NCBI GenBank assembly: GCA_027347805.1 | Contig: DAIEQP010000004.1 | Location: 1 to 12,060 of the forward strand | DNA: 12,060 nucleotides | Source of the DNA: Ignavibacteria bacterium | GTDB lineage: Bacteria; Bacteroidota; Ignavibacteria; Ignavibacteriales; Melioribacteraceae | Reading direction: 5' to 3' | Part shown: piece after piece, positions 1 through 6,015 of the stretch | How the letters are laid out: each line of letters opens with the position of its first letter | Position numbering within the stretch: position 1 is the stretch's first letter | The notes under the pieces: generated by a model | Database searches by the model: none | The model's input: only the letters and a program-made list of their open reading frames with translations | What the model was told of the DNA's origin: nothing | Position numbers and translations under genes: made by a program

Positions 1-293
1 TCGCAATTTTTTGATAAAGCAATACCTTCAAGATCGTCAGCGGATATCTTTAATTCATTAATTATTCTGCCGCTAAAATCAATTTCGTACACAGTGGAAT
101 TCGCGTCGGATACCGTAATCAAATTATTGCTTTTCGAATTATACACAAGCCCGGAGGGTTCTTTTACTGAGGTAGAATAAACCGCAACCTGCTTTAAGCC
201 GGGGGCAGTCAATTCTTCTTCCTGCTTTGAATCAACCTGATTACAAGCTTGAAAAAAAACGAATATTGATAATATGTATAAATTCATTTTCAC
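1..293 (-). CDS. SdiA-regulated-type beta-propeller lipoprotein, 5' part only
   Basis: Only the first 97 codons are in the window; the gene continues past the left edge. The N-terminus is a lipoprotein signal: a hydrophobic run (LYILSIFVFF) then FQAC, with Cys17 as the lipid-attachment residue. An acidic and polar stretch (NQVDSKQEEE) follows, of the kind that marks surface-exported lipoproteins in Bacteroidota; that last point is inference. The next part, with EPSGLVYN, ITVSDANSTVYEID and DLEGIAL, matches the first propeller blade of the SdiA-regulated (YjiK-like) family, in which 'PSGL', 'D....E.D' and 'D.EGI' recur. The family is an extracytoplasmic beta-propeller of unsettled function. 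I chose GTG at 293 because it gives the signal peptide a Lys (MKMNLY); ATG at 287 is the alternative. It lies 23 bases after the DUF4956 gene and is probably the last visible gene of that operon. Confidence 0.72.
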   Translation of the reverse strand, partial: MKMNLYILSIFVFFQACNQVDSKQEEELTAPGLKQVAVYSTSVKEPSGLVYNSKSNNLITVSDANSTVYEIDFSGRIINELKISADDLEGIALSKNC

Positions 294-316
294 GTTAAAT
301 AATTACCAAAAGATTA

Positions 317-991
317 TCAGGAGTTTTGCTGATCATAAAAAACGTTTATGCTTTTTATTCCTTTCATTTCACGTAAGTCATGCATCAGTACGTTTATATC
401 CTGATGTTTTCTTAATCGAATATAGTATGAATAATCAAACGAGTTATCTATTTCATTAGTAGCAATATTTATTATTTCAACCCGTGTGCAAAATTTCATT
501 AATAGATCCAAAAATGACTTTTCGTTTGGTTCGCCGTTGGAGTAAGTAAATTTTAGGATATACTGATTCTGCATAAATACTGATAACTTATTGTTGGCAA
601 AAAGAATAAACACAAGTGCCATTATTATTGTACCAACAATTGCAAGTTTGTGATATCCTACGCCGCTAGCCATCCCGATTCCAAGTGAAAGAAAAATATA
701 AACAATATCTATCGTGTCTTTAACGGCTGTTCTAAATCGAATTATTGATAACGCACCAACAAGACTAAAAGCTCGGGCAAGATTATTGCCAATGATCATT
801 ATTATAAAAGCTGTTATTGCTGAAAGAAAAACAATTGAGTCAACAAAACTTTCGGCATAACCGGGCCCGCGATAAGTGAACCGGTAAACAAGAGAAATTA
901 TATAGCTACACAAAAGACTAACAAGCACGTTTACAAGTATTTCTGCAACCGATGGAGCAAATACATTCACGGAATGAAGATTTTCTAACAT
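317..991 (-). CDS. DUF4956 family membrane protein
   Basis: A 224-residue inner-membrane protein with about four hydrophobic segments (roughly residues 15-36, 50-68, 93-112, 115-133) and a soluble C-terminal domain of about 85 residues. The segment N69 to T88, containing ARAFSLVGA and LSIIRFRT, followed by VKDTID, is the signature of the DUF4956 family. Its small residues, two arginines and following acidic residues suggest a functional membrane-interface loop. The C-terminal part (from about residue 145) alternates strands and helices and ends in IKSINVFYD, like a small ferredoxin/ACT-like domain. DUF4956 genes are known to sit beside VTC-domain polyphosphate polymerase genes, as here, where the VTC gene ends 8 bases upstream. 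The purine-rich AGAGAGACA before the ATG may serve as ribosome binding site. Biochemical function is unknown; a role as membrane partner or conduit for the VTC product is inference. Family call firm, function open. Confidence 0.85.
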   Translation of the reverse strand: MLENLHSVNVFAPSVAEILVNVLVSLLCSYIISLVYRFTYRGPGYAESFVDSIVFLSAITAFIIMIIGNNLARAFSLVGALSIIRFRTAVKDTIDIVYIFLSLGIGMASGVGYHKLAIVGTIIMALVFILFANNKLSVFMQNQYILKFTYSNGEPNEKSFLDLLMKFCTRVEIINIATNEIDNSFDYSYYIRLRKHQDINVLMHDLREMKGIKSINVFYDQQNS

Positions 992-999
992 TGTCTCTC

Positions 1000-1740
1000 T
1001 TATGATAAGTATTTTAAAAAAGTATGTTGAAATGTAGACTCTATACCCATTACATATTTTGAAGCCGAATCTCTAAATACATCATATTTTTTCATTGCTC
1101 CGGGCAGCCAATTGGGTACAGATTTATGAAATTTAATTTCGAGCACAAAATATTCTTTTAACGACGGGACCAAATCTTTGTCTGTAAATAAATCAGAATA
1201 TTTTTTCGTCGGTTTTGATCTAATATTTTTATCGAATGTTATCCTTACCCCAGAACCAAAAATACTTTCAAAAGCTTCTCTATCATACGTTATTAATACA
1301 GTGGGTTTTAACTGGTGAAGATTTAGGTAGTAGAGAAAACTTCTAACTCCGGAACTTTCATGTAGAACTCTGCTAGAATAATTAGGTAATAAAGAATAAT
1401 CGTTCGTTGATAAAAAATTTTCTACATCGCGAAAATGAATTTTAATTCTATCTTTTGAAACCTGATCAACATTTTTTCTTTTTATTTCCATAAACACAAC
1501 GGAGTTTTCAAGTTCCTGGTTATAACCTCTTATGCGAAATTTTAATCTCTCCTTATGTCCATCCAATTTTTGAAAATATGTCAGCATTCCGGGAGAATCC
1601 ATGTAAATACTTCTGACTGTATATTCCTTTCTCTCTTTGTGAGCGGTATAAACATCATACTTCAAATATGGTAAAAAACTCCGGCGTAAATCATCCAGAT
1701 AAATATTGGGTATGTAATATTTATACTCGAAGCGCGACAT
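1000..1740 (-). CDS. VTC-domain (polyphosphate polymerase-like) protein
   Basis: A 246-residue cytoplasmic protein consisting essentially of one VTC domain, the tunnel-shaped fold that in yeast Vtc4 makes inorganic polyphosphate from ATP. Visible family motifs are RFEYKYYI (residues 3-10), RSIYMDS (43-49), KERLKFRIRGY (63-73, giving the paired tunnel arginines), MEIKRK (84-89), the YDRE motif (152-155), VRITFDKNI (165-173), VLEIKF (199-204) and SASKYVMG (225-232). The basic residues of these strands and the late acidic residue, Glu201, correspond to the phosphate-binding and metal-binding positions of the family. I see no SPX domain and no membrane segment, so membrane association would have to come from a partner, plausibly the adjacent DUF4956 protein. 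The ATG lies 5 bases after the stop of the HlyD-like gene. Polymerase activity is inferred from the fold; some bacterial members are uncharacterised. Confidence 0.85.
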   Translation of the reverse strand: MSRFEYKYYIPNIYLDDLRRSFLPYLKYDVYTAHKERKEYTVRSIYMDSPGMLTYFQKLDGHKERLKFRIRGYNQELENSVVFMEIKRKNVDQVSKDRIKIHFRDVENFLSTNDYSLLPNYSSRVLHESSGVRSFLYYLNLHQLKPTVLITYDREAFESIFGSGVRITFDKNIRSKPTKKYSDLFTDKDLVPSLKEYFVLEIKFHKSVPNWLPGAMKKYDVFRDSASKYVMGIESTFQHTFLKYLS

Positions 1741-1745
1741 ATTTT

Positions 1746-2810
1746 TTAGCGTACTAACCTTATTATCTGATCGAGTAGTTTGTTATTGCGTAGTTTTATA
1801 GAATTTTCAATCACCATTCCGGGTAAAAGTTTTTCCAATTTATTATCAAATAATACCGACAAAAAAACAACCTGCTGACCATTTACAAATTTCACTTGTT
1901 TATCAATAGAAATTATTTTCCCCTTGGCCGGTTCATCAATCCCGGTAAAATTGGAAACTATTTCCTGCCCCTCCGCAAATTCACTTAAATCATCAACTCT
2001 AACGGGTGTGTGAAGAATTATTTCTTTATAATTAATTATGTTTAACAATGTGTCGGGGGAAAAAGAAGAGATCATTTTTCCGCTGATTGGCGTTGTTAAT
2101 ACAAAATCAGATATCATTTTTTTAAGAAAGTCTAATTTTTCTTCAACCGCTTTTACCTGCGACTCGAGGTATTTTACTTCTTCCGGCTTAACGCCGGTAG
2201 AAAGGTTTTCTACTTGTGCTTTATAAATTTTTTCTTCTATCAGAAGAAGATTAAGATTCCACTTTTGCAGTTCATATTCTTGCTTTGATGTAAATCCTTT
2301 TTGAAAAAGCTGTGATGCTCTTTCAAGTAAAATTTTCTGTTCATCAATTTTTTCTGAAGTGTATTTAAGCTTGCTTTCTGCTTCACGAATTAGTGGTTCT
2401 TTTTGAGAACTGTTTTGAGATTTTAGGTTTGCTATTGCAATCTCGAGCTCGCCTTTAGCAGAAACAAGTTGATTCTCAACATTGCTTGATCTAATGTTTG
2501 CAATAGTGTCTCCTGCTATAAACTCTCTTTTCCCCTTCAGGTATTCATAAAATTTTATAGAAACCTGTTCTCCTCTTTCAAATTCGGAAATATTATATGA
2601 AGCGGTGTGTCCTTGTGAAAAATCTATAAGGTTGGAAATTATTTGTCCGCTGTTTCCCCTGGTTAAAAGCCACCTCTCTTTAGGAAAAACTTCCGAATAT
2701 GTATTTATCCGAAATGGAGTTTCAACAAAAGCACTTAAAACTAAAATTGCAACAAATATTAAGAATATTATTCCGCCAACATGTAAAACTTTTTTTTGTC
2801 TGTAAATCAT
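1746..2810 (-). CDS. HlyD-family membrane-fusion (periplasmic adaptor) protein
   Basis: A 354-residue protein with one N-terminal transmembrane helix (about residues 9-29) after a basic start (MIYRQKK), so it is anchored in the inner membrane with its bulk in the periplasm. A first half-lipoyl segment (about 50-106, ending FIAGDTIANI) is followed by a long alpha-helical hairpin (about 112-235) rich in Glu, Lys and Leu. The hairpin carries the HlyD-type turn motif KGFTSKQEYELQ (171-182). The second half-lipoyl segment is VLTTPISGKMIS (237-248), and a beta-barrel part ends in LLPGMVIENSIKL (328-340). This is the standard adaptor layout, at usual length. Such proteins normally bridge an inner-membrane transporter and an outer-membrane channel, but no ABC, RND or TolC-like gene is nearby. 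It leads the operon with the VTC and DUF4956 genes, so those may be its partners (inference). Confidence 0.78.
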   Translation of the reverse strand: MIYRQKKVLHVGGIIFLIFVAILVLSAFVETPFRINTYSEVFPKERWLLTRGNSGQIISNLIDFSQGHTASYNISEFERGEQVSIKFYEYLKGKREFIAGDTIANIRSSNVENQLVSAKGELEIAIANLKSQNSSQKEPLIREAESKLKYTSEKIDEQKILLERASQLFQKGFTSKQEYELQKWNLNLLLIEEKIYKAQVENLSTGVKPEEVKYLESQVKAVEEKLDFLKKMISDFVLTTPISGKMISSFSPDTLLNIINYKEIILHTPVRVDDLSEFAEGQEIVSNFTGIDEPAKGKIISIDKQVKFVNGQQVVFLSVLFDNKLEKLLPGMVIENSIKLRNNKLLDQIIRLVR

Positions 2811-2832
2811 TTTATTTCCAGGACCTAAATAA

Positions 2833-3061
2833 TTATTTCATCAATATCATTTTACGTATCAGAGTAAAAACTTCCCGAAACTAATTTATAGATGTAGATA
2901 CCGCTGGTTAAATTAAATGTGGAAGAATTGAATGTAATACTATGGATTCCCGCACTTTTAACTTCGTCAACAATAGTTGCGATTTCTTCACCAAGTAAGT
3001 TAAAAACTTTTAAACTCACCTGCCCGGCAAAAGGCAATTCATAATCCACAACCAATTTCAT
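2833..3061 (-). pseudogene. Remnant of a T9SS type A C-terminal sorting domain, frameshifted
   Basis: The reading frame from 3061 to 2852 encodes 69 residues matching the C-terminal sorting domain of T9SS-secreted proteins: YELPFAGQVSLKVFNLLGEE, then an AGIH....F strand and SGIYIYKLVSGSFYS. It stops at TAA (2852-2854) after SDT. In the next frame the expected tail follows at once: codons 2856-2833 read RKMILMK and then TAA, the classic end of these domains in Ignavibacteria. A small indel near 2857-2860 therefore separates body from tail. The 5' side is also broken: an in-frame TAA at 3065-3067 precedes the first ATG, and I find no PNPFNP-like opening motif or passenger protein upstream in any frame. 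The piece is thus a doubly damaged leftover of a larger secreted protein. Its shifted stop lies 22 bases before the HlyD-like gene, so the lost gene may have headed that operon. Confidence 0.72.
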
Positions 3062-3233
3062 TTTTTATTAAGTGCTCTAATAATTTTATCAATTTATTTT
3101 TATTGAACCCACTTGACGATTTTTTAATGCGGCCGCTTTTGAAATTTATTACATGCCTCTTTCAGCAGTCATCGGTAAACATCATTTTATTCAGGCAATT
3201 TTAACAAGAAACCTAAATTAATTTATGAAAAAC

Positions 3234-3262
3234 TTGCATTATGACTTATAATTTAATACAAT
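3234..3262 (+). promoter_or_regulatory. Probable promoter of glnK-porin-amt
   Basis: TTGCAT (3234-3239), 17 bases, then TACAAT (3257-3262) fits a housekeeping-type -35/-10 pair with ideal spacing and one mismatch in the -10. The same -10 region read as TACAATTG (3257-3264) also comes within one base of the Bacteroidota -7 element TAnnTTTG. Transcription would begin near 3269, leaving about 55 untranslated bases before glnK. No sigma-54 -24/-12 pair is seen at the right spacing. Confidence 0.45.
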
Positions 3263-3324
3263 TGCGACAAGAAAGATTGATTAATAAGGCAAACATCAAT
3301 TATATCATAAATAAATGAGGTGTT

Positions 3325-3663
3325 ATGAAAAAAATCGAGGCTGTTATAAGACCATTTAAACTGGACGATGTTCACAATGCATTACTAGAAGCCGGCTTTG
3401 CTGGTCTAACCGTAACCGAAGTCCGTGGATACGGACGACAAAAGGGTCACAAAGAAATTTATCGCGGTGCCGAATACAATATTGAGTTTGTTCCTAAAAT
3501 CAAAATTGAATTGGTCTGTGATGATGAAAAAGCAGAAAAAGCTATTTCAATAATTATTAATACCGCAAAAACTGGTGCTGTTGGCGATGGTAAAATTTTT
3601 GTGTCAACCGTTGACGAAACTATCAGAATAAGAACCGAAGAATCAGGCAGTTCTGCCCTTTAA
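3325..3663 (+). CDS. glnK: P-II nitrogen regulatory protein, GlnK type
   Basis: A complete 112-residue P-II protein, the usual family length. It is a cytoplasmic trimer that senses ATP/ADP and 2-oxoglutarate and, when paired with amt, blocks the ammonium channel in nitrogen excess. The N-terminus MKKIEAVIRPFKLDDV is canonical. The T-loop carries GRQKGHKEIYRGAEY, with Gln39 and Tyr51 (the uridylylation position of the Escherichia coli proteins) both present, and Lys58 follows. The B-loop TGAVGDGKIFV (83-93) holds Lys90, and Arg101 and Arg103 in the C-loop region are conserved. No ligand-binding residue appears to be missing. GAGG at 3317-3320 lies 4 bases before the ATG. It is first in a three-gene plus-strand operon ending in amt, which supports the GlnK role over GlnB. 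Whether Tyr51 is modified in this lineage cannot be told from the window. Confidence 0.95.
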   Translation: MKKIEAVIRPFKLDDVHNALLEAGFAGLTVTEVRGYGRQKGHKEIYRGAEYNIEFVPKIKIELVCDDEKAEKAISIIINTAKTGAVGDGKIFVSTVDETIRIRTEESGSSAL

Positions 3664-3678
3664 ATACTGGAGATAAAA

Positions 3679-4377
3679 ATGAAAAAATTATATATACTAT
3701 TAATTGTTTTAGCTGTCAGCATAAACTCATTTGCTCAATTAAAATTTGGAACAGATGTTTATAGCCGCTATCTCTGGAGAGGTTTAGATTTTGGTGACGC
3801 TCCTGCGTTTCAACCTAGCTTGACTTTTACAACCGGAGGTTTTTCTGTTGGCGCATGGGGCTCATATGCTTTTCCAACAGCGGGAACAACTTATTCCGAA
3901 AATGATTTGTGGGCTTCATATTCATTTACTTCGGAAAAATCCGGCTCGTTTTCTTTTATTGTAACTGATTATTATTTACCATCAGTTGGTATTCCTTTTG
4001 GATTTTACAAACCAAAAGATGGCTCTGGCGCTGCTCATACAATTGAAGGTGGATTAACTTATGGTGGTCCCGAATCTTTTCCAATTTCAATCGCTTTTTA
4101 CACAAATTTATCCAACGATCCAGATAATTCATCTTATATCCAAGTCGGATATCCATTTACAATTACTGATGCAACAGTTACGCTTTCTGCCGGTTTTGTT
4201 CCAGCAGCCAGCGCTTATTATTTAACAGATAAAGGCAATTTTATCAATCTTAGTATTACAGCAGCTAAGTCTATTTCAATTACAGATAAATTTGCTCTTC
4301 CCATTAACGTATCATACATAGCTAATCCTGCACTAGATAAAACTCATTTAGTGTTTGGCGTAAGTTTTGTATTCTAA
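3679..4377 (+). CDS. TorF/Gcw_chp-type putative outer-membrane porin
   Basis: A 232-residue secreted protein. Residues 1-19 are a signal peptide (MKKLYILLIV..., cut after SFA, before Gln20). The mature part is alternating amphipathic beta-strands and ends in VFGVSFVF, with the terminal Phe typical of outer-membrane beta-barrels inserted by BamA. The first strand DVYSRYLWRGLDFG (26-39) has the R/Y-x-WRG pattern of the TorF/Gcw_chp family, whose members are predicted small barrels of unproved transport specificity. GGAGA (3669-3673) lies 5 bases before the ATG, and the gene sits 15 bases after glnK and 17 before amt, so it is clearly part of the ammonium operon. From memory, TorF-type genes are also found next to glnK-amt in Proteobacteria. 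A role in outer-membrane passage of ammonium or a small amine is a reasonable inference from context, not shown by sequence. Confidence 0.75.
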   Translation: MKKLYILLIVLAVSINSFAQLKFGTDVYSRYLWRGLDFGDAPAFQPSLTFTTGGFSVGAWGSYAFPTAGTTYSENDLWASYSFTSEKSGSFSFIVTDYYLPSVGIPFGFYKPKDGSGAAHTIEGGLTYGGPESFPISIAFYTNLSNDPDNSSYIQVGYPFTITDATVTLSAGFVPAASAYYLTDKGNFINLSITAAKSISITDKFALPINVSYIANPALDKTHLVFGVSFVF

Positions 4378-4394
4378 AATAAGGGAGAAATATT

Positions 4395-5909
4395 ATGATG
4401 AAGATAAAATATATATTAGCAATTACTCTAGTTGTATTTACAATAATTATTTTGCTAAGTCCAGCTTCAATTTATGCTCAAGTTGATCCTTCGGGTGCGA
4501 ATACTGGTACAATTAAAGATGTTGCTGCGAAAACTGTGGGGCAACCAACTTTAGAGGAGGTTGCAAATACTGCTGGTCATAACAAAATATCTATCAATAT
4601 AATTTGGACGATGATAGCCGGCTTTTTAGTAATGTTTATGCAGCCTGGTTTTGCAATGGTTGAAACAGGATTTACCCGAGCAAAAAACGTTGCACATACA
4701 ATGGGAATGAATTTTCTGGTTTACGCAATTGGATTAATTGGATTCTGGATTTGCGGATTTGCGTTTATGTTTGGAGGAGTTGGTGCAATTGGCGCCCTTG
4801 GCGGGACTCCCGGTTTAACAAATATGCTGAGCATAAATTTGTTTGGAAAAACTTTCGATATTATTGGCTATAGCGGTTTCTTTCTAAATGGTTCTGTTTA
4901 TGATGTTGGTGTATTTGCGCTCTTTTTATTCCAAATGGTTTTTATGGATACTACAGCTACCATCCCGACTGGCGCAATGGCAGAGCGATGGAAATTTACT
5001 TCCTTTATGATATACGCTTTCTTTATTTCCATGCTTGTTTATCCAATTTACGGTGCATGGGTTTGGGGTGGCGGTTGGTTATCAGATCTAGGAACAAATT
5101 TTGGTCTTGGTCATGGTCATGTTGACTTTGCTGGATCATCAGTAGTCCACCTTGTTGGTGGAGTGGCTGCTCTTGCAGGTGCAATTGTTATTGGACCACG
5201 TATTGGAAAATACACTCGTGATGGAAAATCTCAAGCAATACCCGGCCACGATATTCCAATGGCAATCATTGGAACATTCATTCTCGCATTTGGCTGGTTT
5301 GGTTTTAACGCCGGCTCAACTTTAGCTGGAACTGACCTTCGCTTAACCGTTGTTGCTACAAATACGATGATCGCTTCTGGTGCCGGCGCACTAGCGGCAA
5401 CTCTTTTAATGATGTGGAAATTTGGAAAACCAGATCCCTCTATGATGGCTAACGGTTTGCTAGCGGGGCTGGTTGCAATTACTGCTCCTTGCGCATTTGT
5501 TCCTTCGTGGGCTTCATTTTTAATTGGTGCTGTAGCAGGTGTTTTGGTTGTTTATGCAGCTTTTTTTATTGACCAAAAATTAAAAATAGACGATCCTGTT
5601 GGAGCCATTGCTGTTCATGGTGTTAATGGTGCTTGGGGAGTTTTATCTCTTGGCCTTTTTGCAGATGGAAGTTATGGTGATGGGTGGAATGGTGTTGCAG
5701 GAACGGTAAAAGGTTTGTTCTACGGCGATGCTAGCCAGTTAGGCGCTCAATTAATTGGAACCATTACATGTATAATTTTCACATTTGTTATGATGTATAC
5801 TTTCTTCAAACTACAACATAAATTCTTTGGCATACGCACAAATCCTGAAGATGAAATTTCCGGATTAGATATGCCTGAAATGGGCATTAAAGGTTACGAA
5901 ACAGAATAA
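4395..5909 (+). CDS. amt: Ammonium transporter, Amt/MEP/Rh family
   Basis: A 504-residue inner-membrane channel. Residues 1-28 form a signal peptide (cut after SIYA), followed by about 35 polar residues, then the Amt core beginning near residue 68. Recognisable are FMQPGFAMVETGFTRAKN (81-98), the Q..F.......TGAMAERWKF stretch (180-201), the external-site Trp region AWVWGGGW (221-228), Asp244 before AGSSVVH, and the twin pore histidines His252 (VVHLVGG) and His408 (AVHGVNGAWG). The cytoplasmic tail RTNPEDEISGLDMPEMGIK is the segment that couples to P-II. It keeps the E-I-x-GLD core but has Met where many homologues have His in 'EHG'. The core is intact, so a working channel is expected, gated by the GlnK encoded two genes upstream. 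GGGAG (4383-4387) lies 7 bases before the first of two adjacent ATGs and supports that start. A terminator follows. Confidence 0.95.
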   Translation: MMKIKYILAITLVVFTIIILLSPASIYAQVDPSGANTGTIKDVAAKTVGQPTLEEVANTAGHNKISINIIWTMIAGFLVMFMQPGFAMVETGFTRAKNVAHTMGMNFLVYAIGLIGFWICGFAFMFGGVGAIGALGGTPGLTNMLSINLFGKTFDIIGYSGFFLNGSVYDVGVFALFLFQMVFMDTTATIPTGAMAERWKFTSFMIYAFFISMLVYPIYGAWVWGGGWLSDLGTNFGLGHGHVDFAGSSVVHLVGGVAALAGAIVIGPRIGKYTRDGKSQAIPGHDIPMAIIGTFILAFGWFGFNAGSTLAGTDLRLTVVATNTMIASGAGALAATLLMMWKFGKPDPSMMANGLLAGLVAITAPCAFVPSWASFLIGAVAGVLVVYAAFFIDQKLKIDDPVGAIAVHGVNGAWGVLSLGLFADGSYGDGWNGVAGTVKGLFYGDASQLGAQLIGTITCIIFTFVMMYTFFKLQHKFFGIRTNPEDEISGLDMPEMGIKGYETE

Positions 5910-5935
5910 ACATAATCTCCTCTCTGGAACCAATG

Positions 5936-6002
5936 ATCCCGCAGAAATGCACCGTTTCTCTCTTTGCCATATAGAGAGAGACGGTTGCGGGATTGATTTT
6001 TT
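5936..6002 (+). terminator. Rho-independent terminator of the glnK-porin-amt operon
   Basis: A long hairpin begins 27 bases after the amt stop. The inner stem pairs 5951-5963 with 5973-5985 (13 pairs including one G-U) around a 9-base loop. The outer stem ATCCCGCA (5936-5943) pairs perfectly with 5986-5993. The 5' arm has a 7-base bulge (5944-5950), in which GCAGAAATGC could form a small GNRA-loop hairpin that competes with the outer stem. TGA and a run of six T (5997-6002) follow on the plus strand. The minus strand has no matching T-run, so it favours termination of amt transcripts, though the hairpin also lies just past the end of the convergent transporter gene. Confidence 0.85.
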
Positions 6003-6015
6003 CCTACTAATATTT

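Noticed and set aside
274..459. Plus-strand open frame of 61 codons at the left end
   Set aside because: It runs antisense across the DUF4956 gene end and the lipoprotein start, and its composition is that of reversed coding sequence.
2038..2884. Plus-strand open frames of 60-66 codons opposite the HlyD-like gene
   Set aside because: They lie antisense to a convincing gene, lack ribosome sites and have no protein-like pattern.
3129..3136. Perfect 8-base GC palindrome GCGGCCGC in an AT-rich intergenic region
   Set aside because: The flanks do not pair, so there is no hairpin, and it is not repeated in the window; probably chance.
3194..3240. Sigma-54 promoter ahead of glnK
   Set aside because: TTGC at 3234-3237 looks like a -12 element but no GG lies 12 bases upstream, and the GG at 3194 has no GC partner at the right distance.
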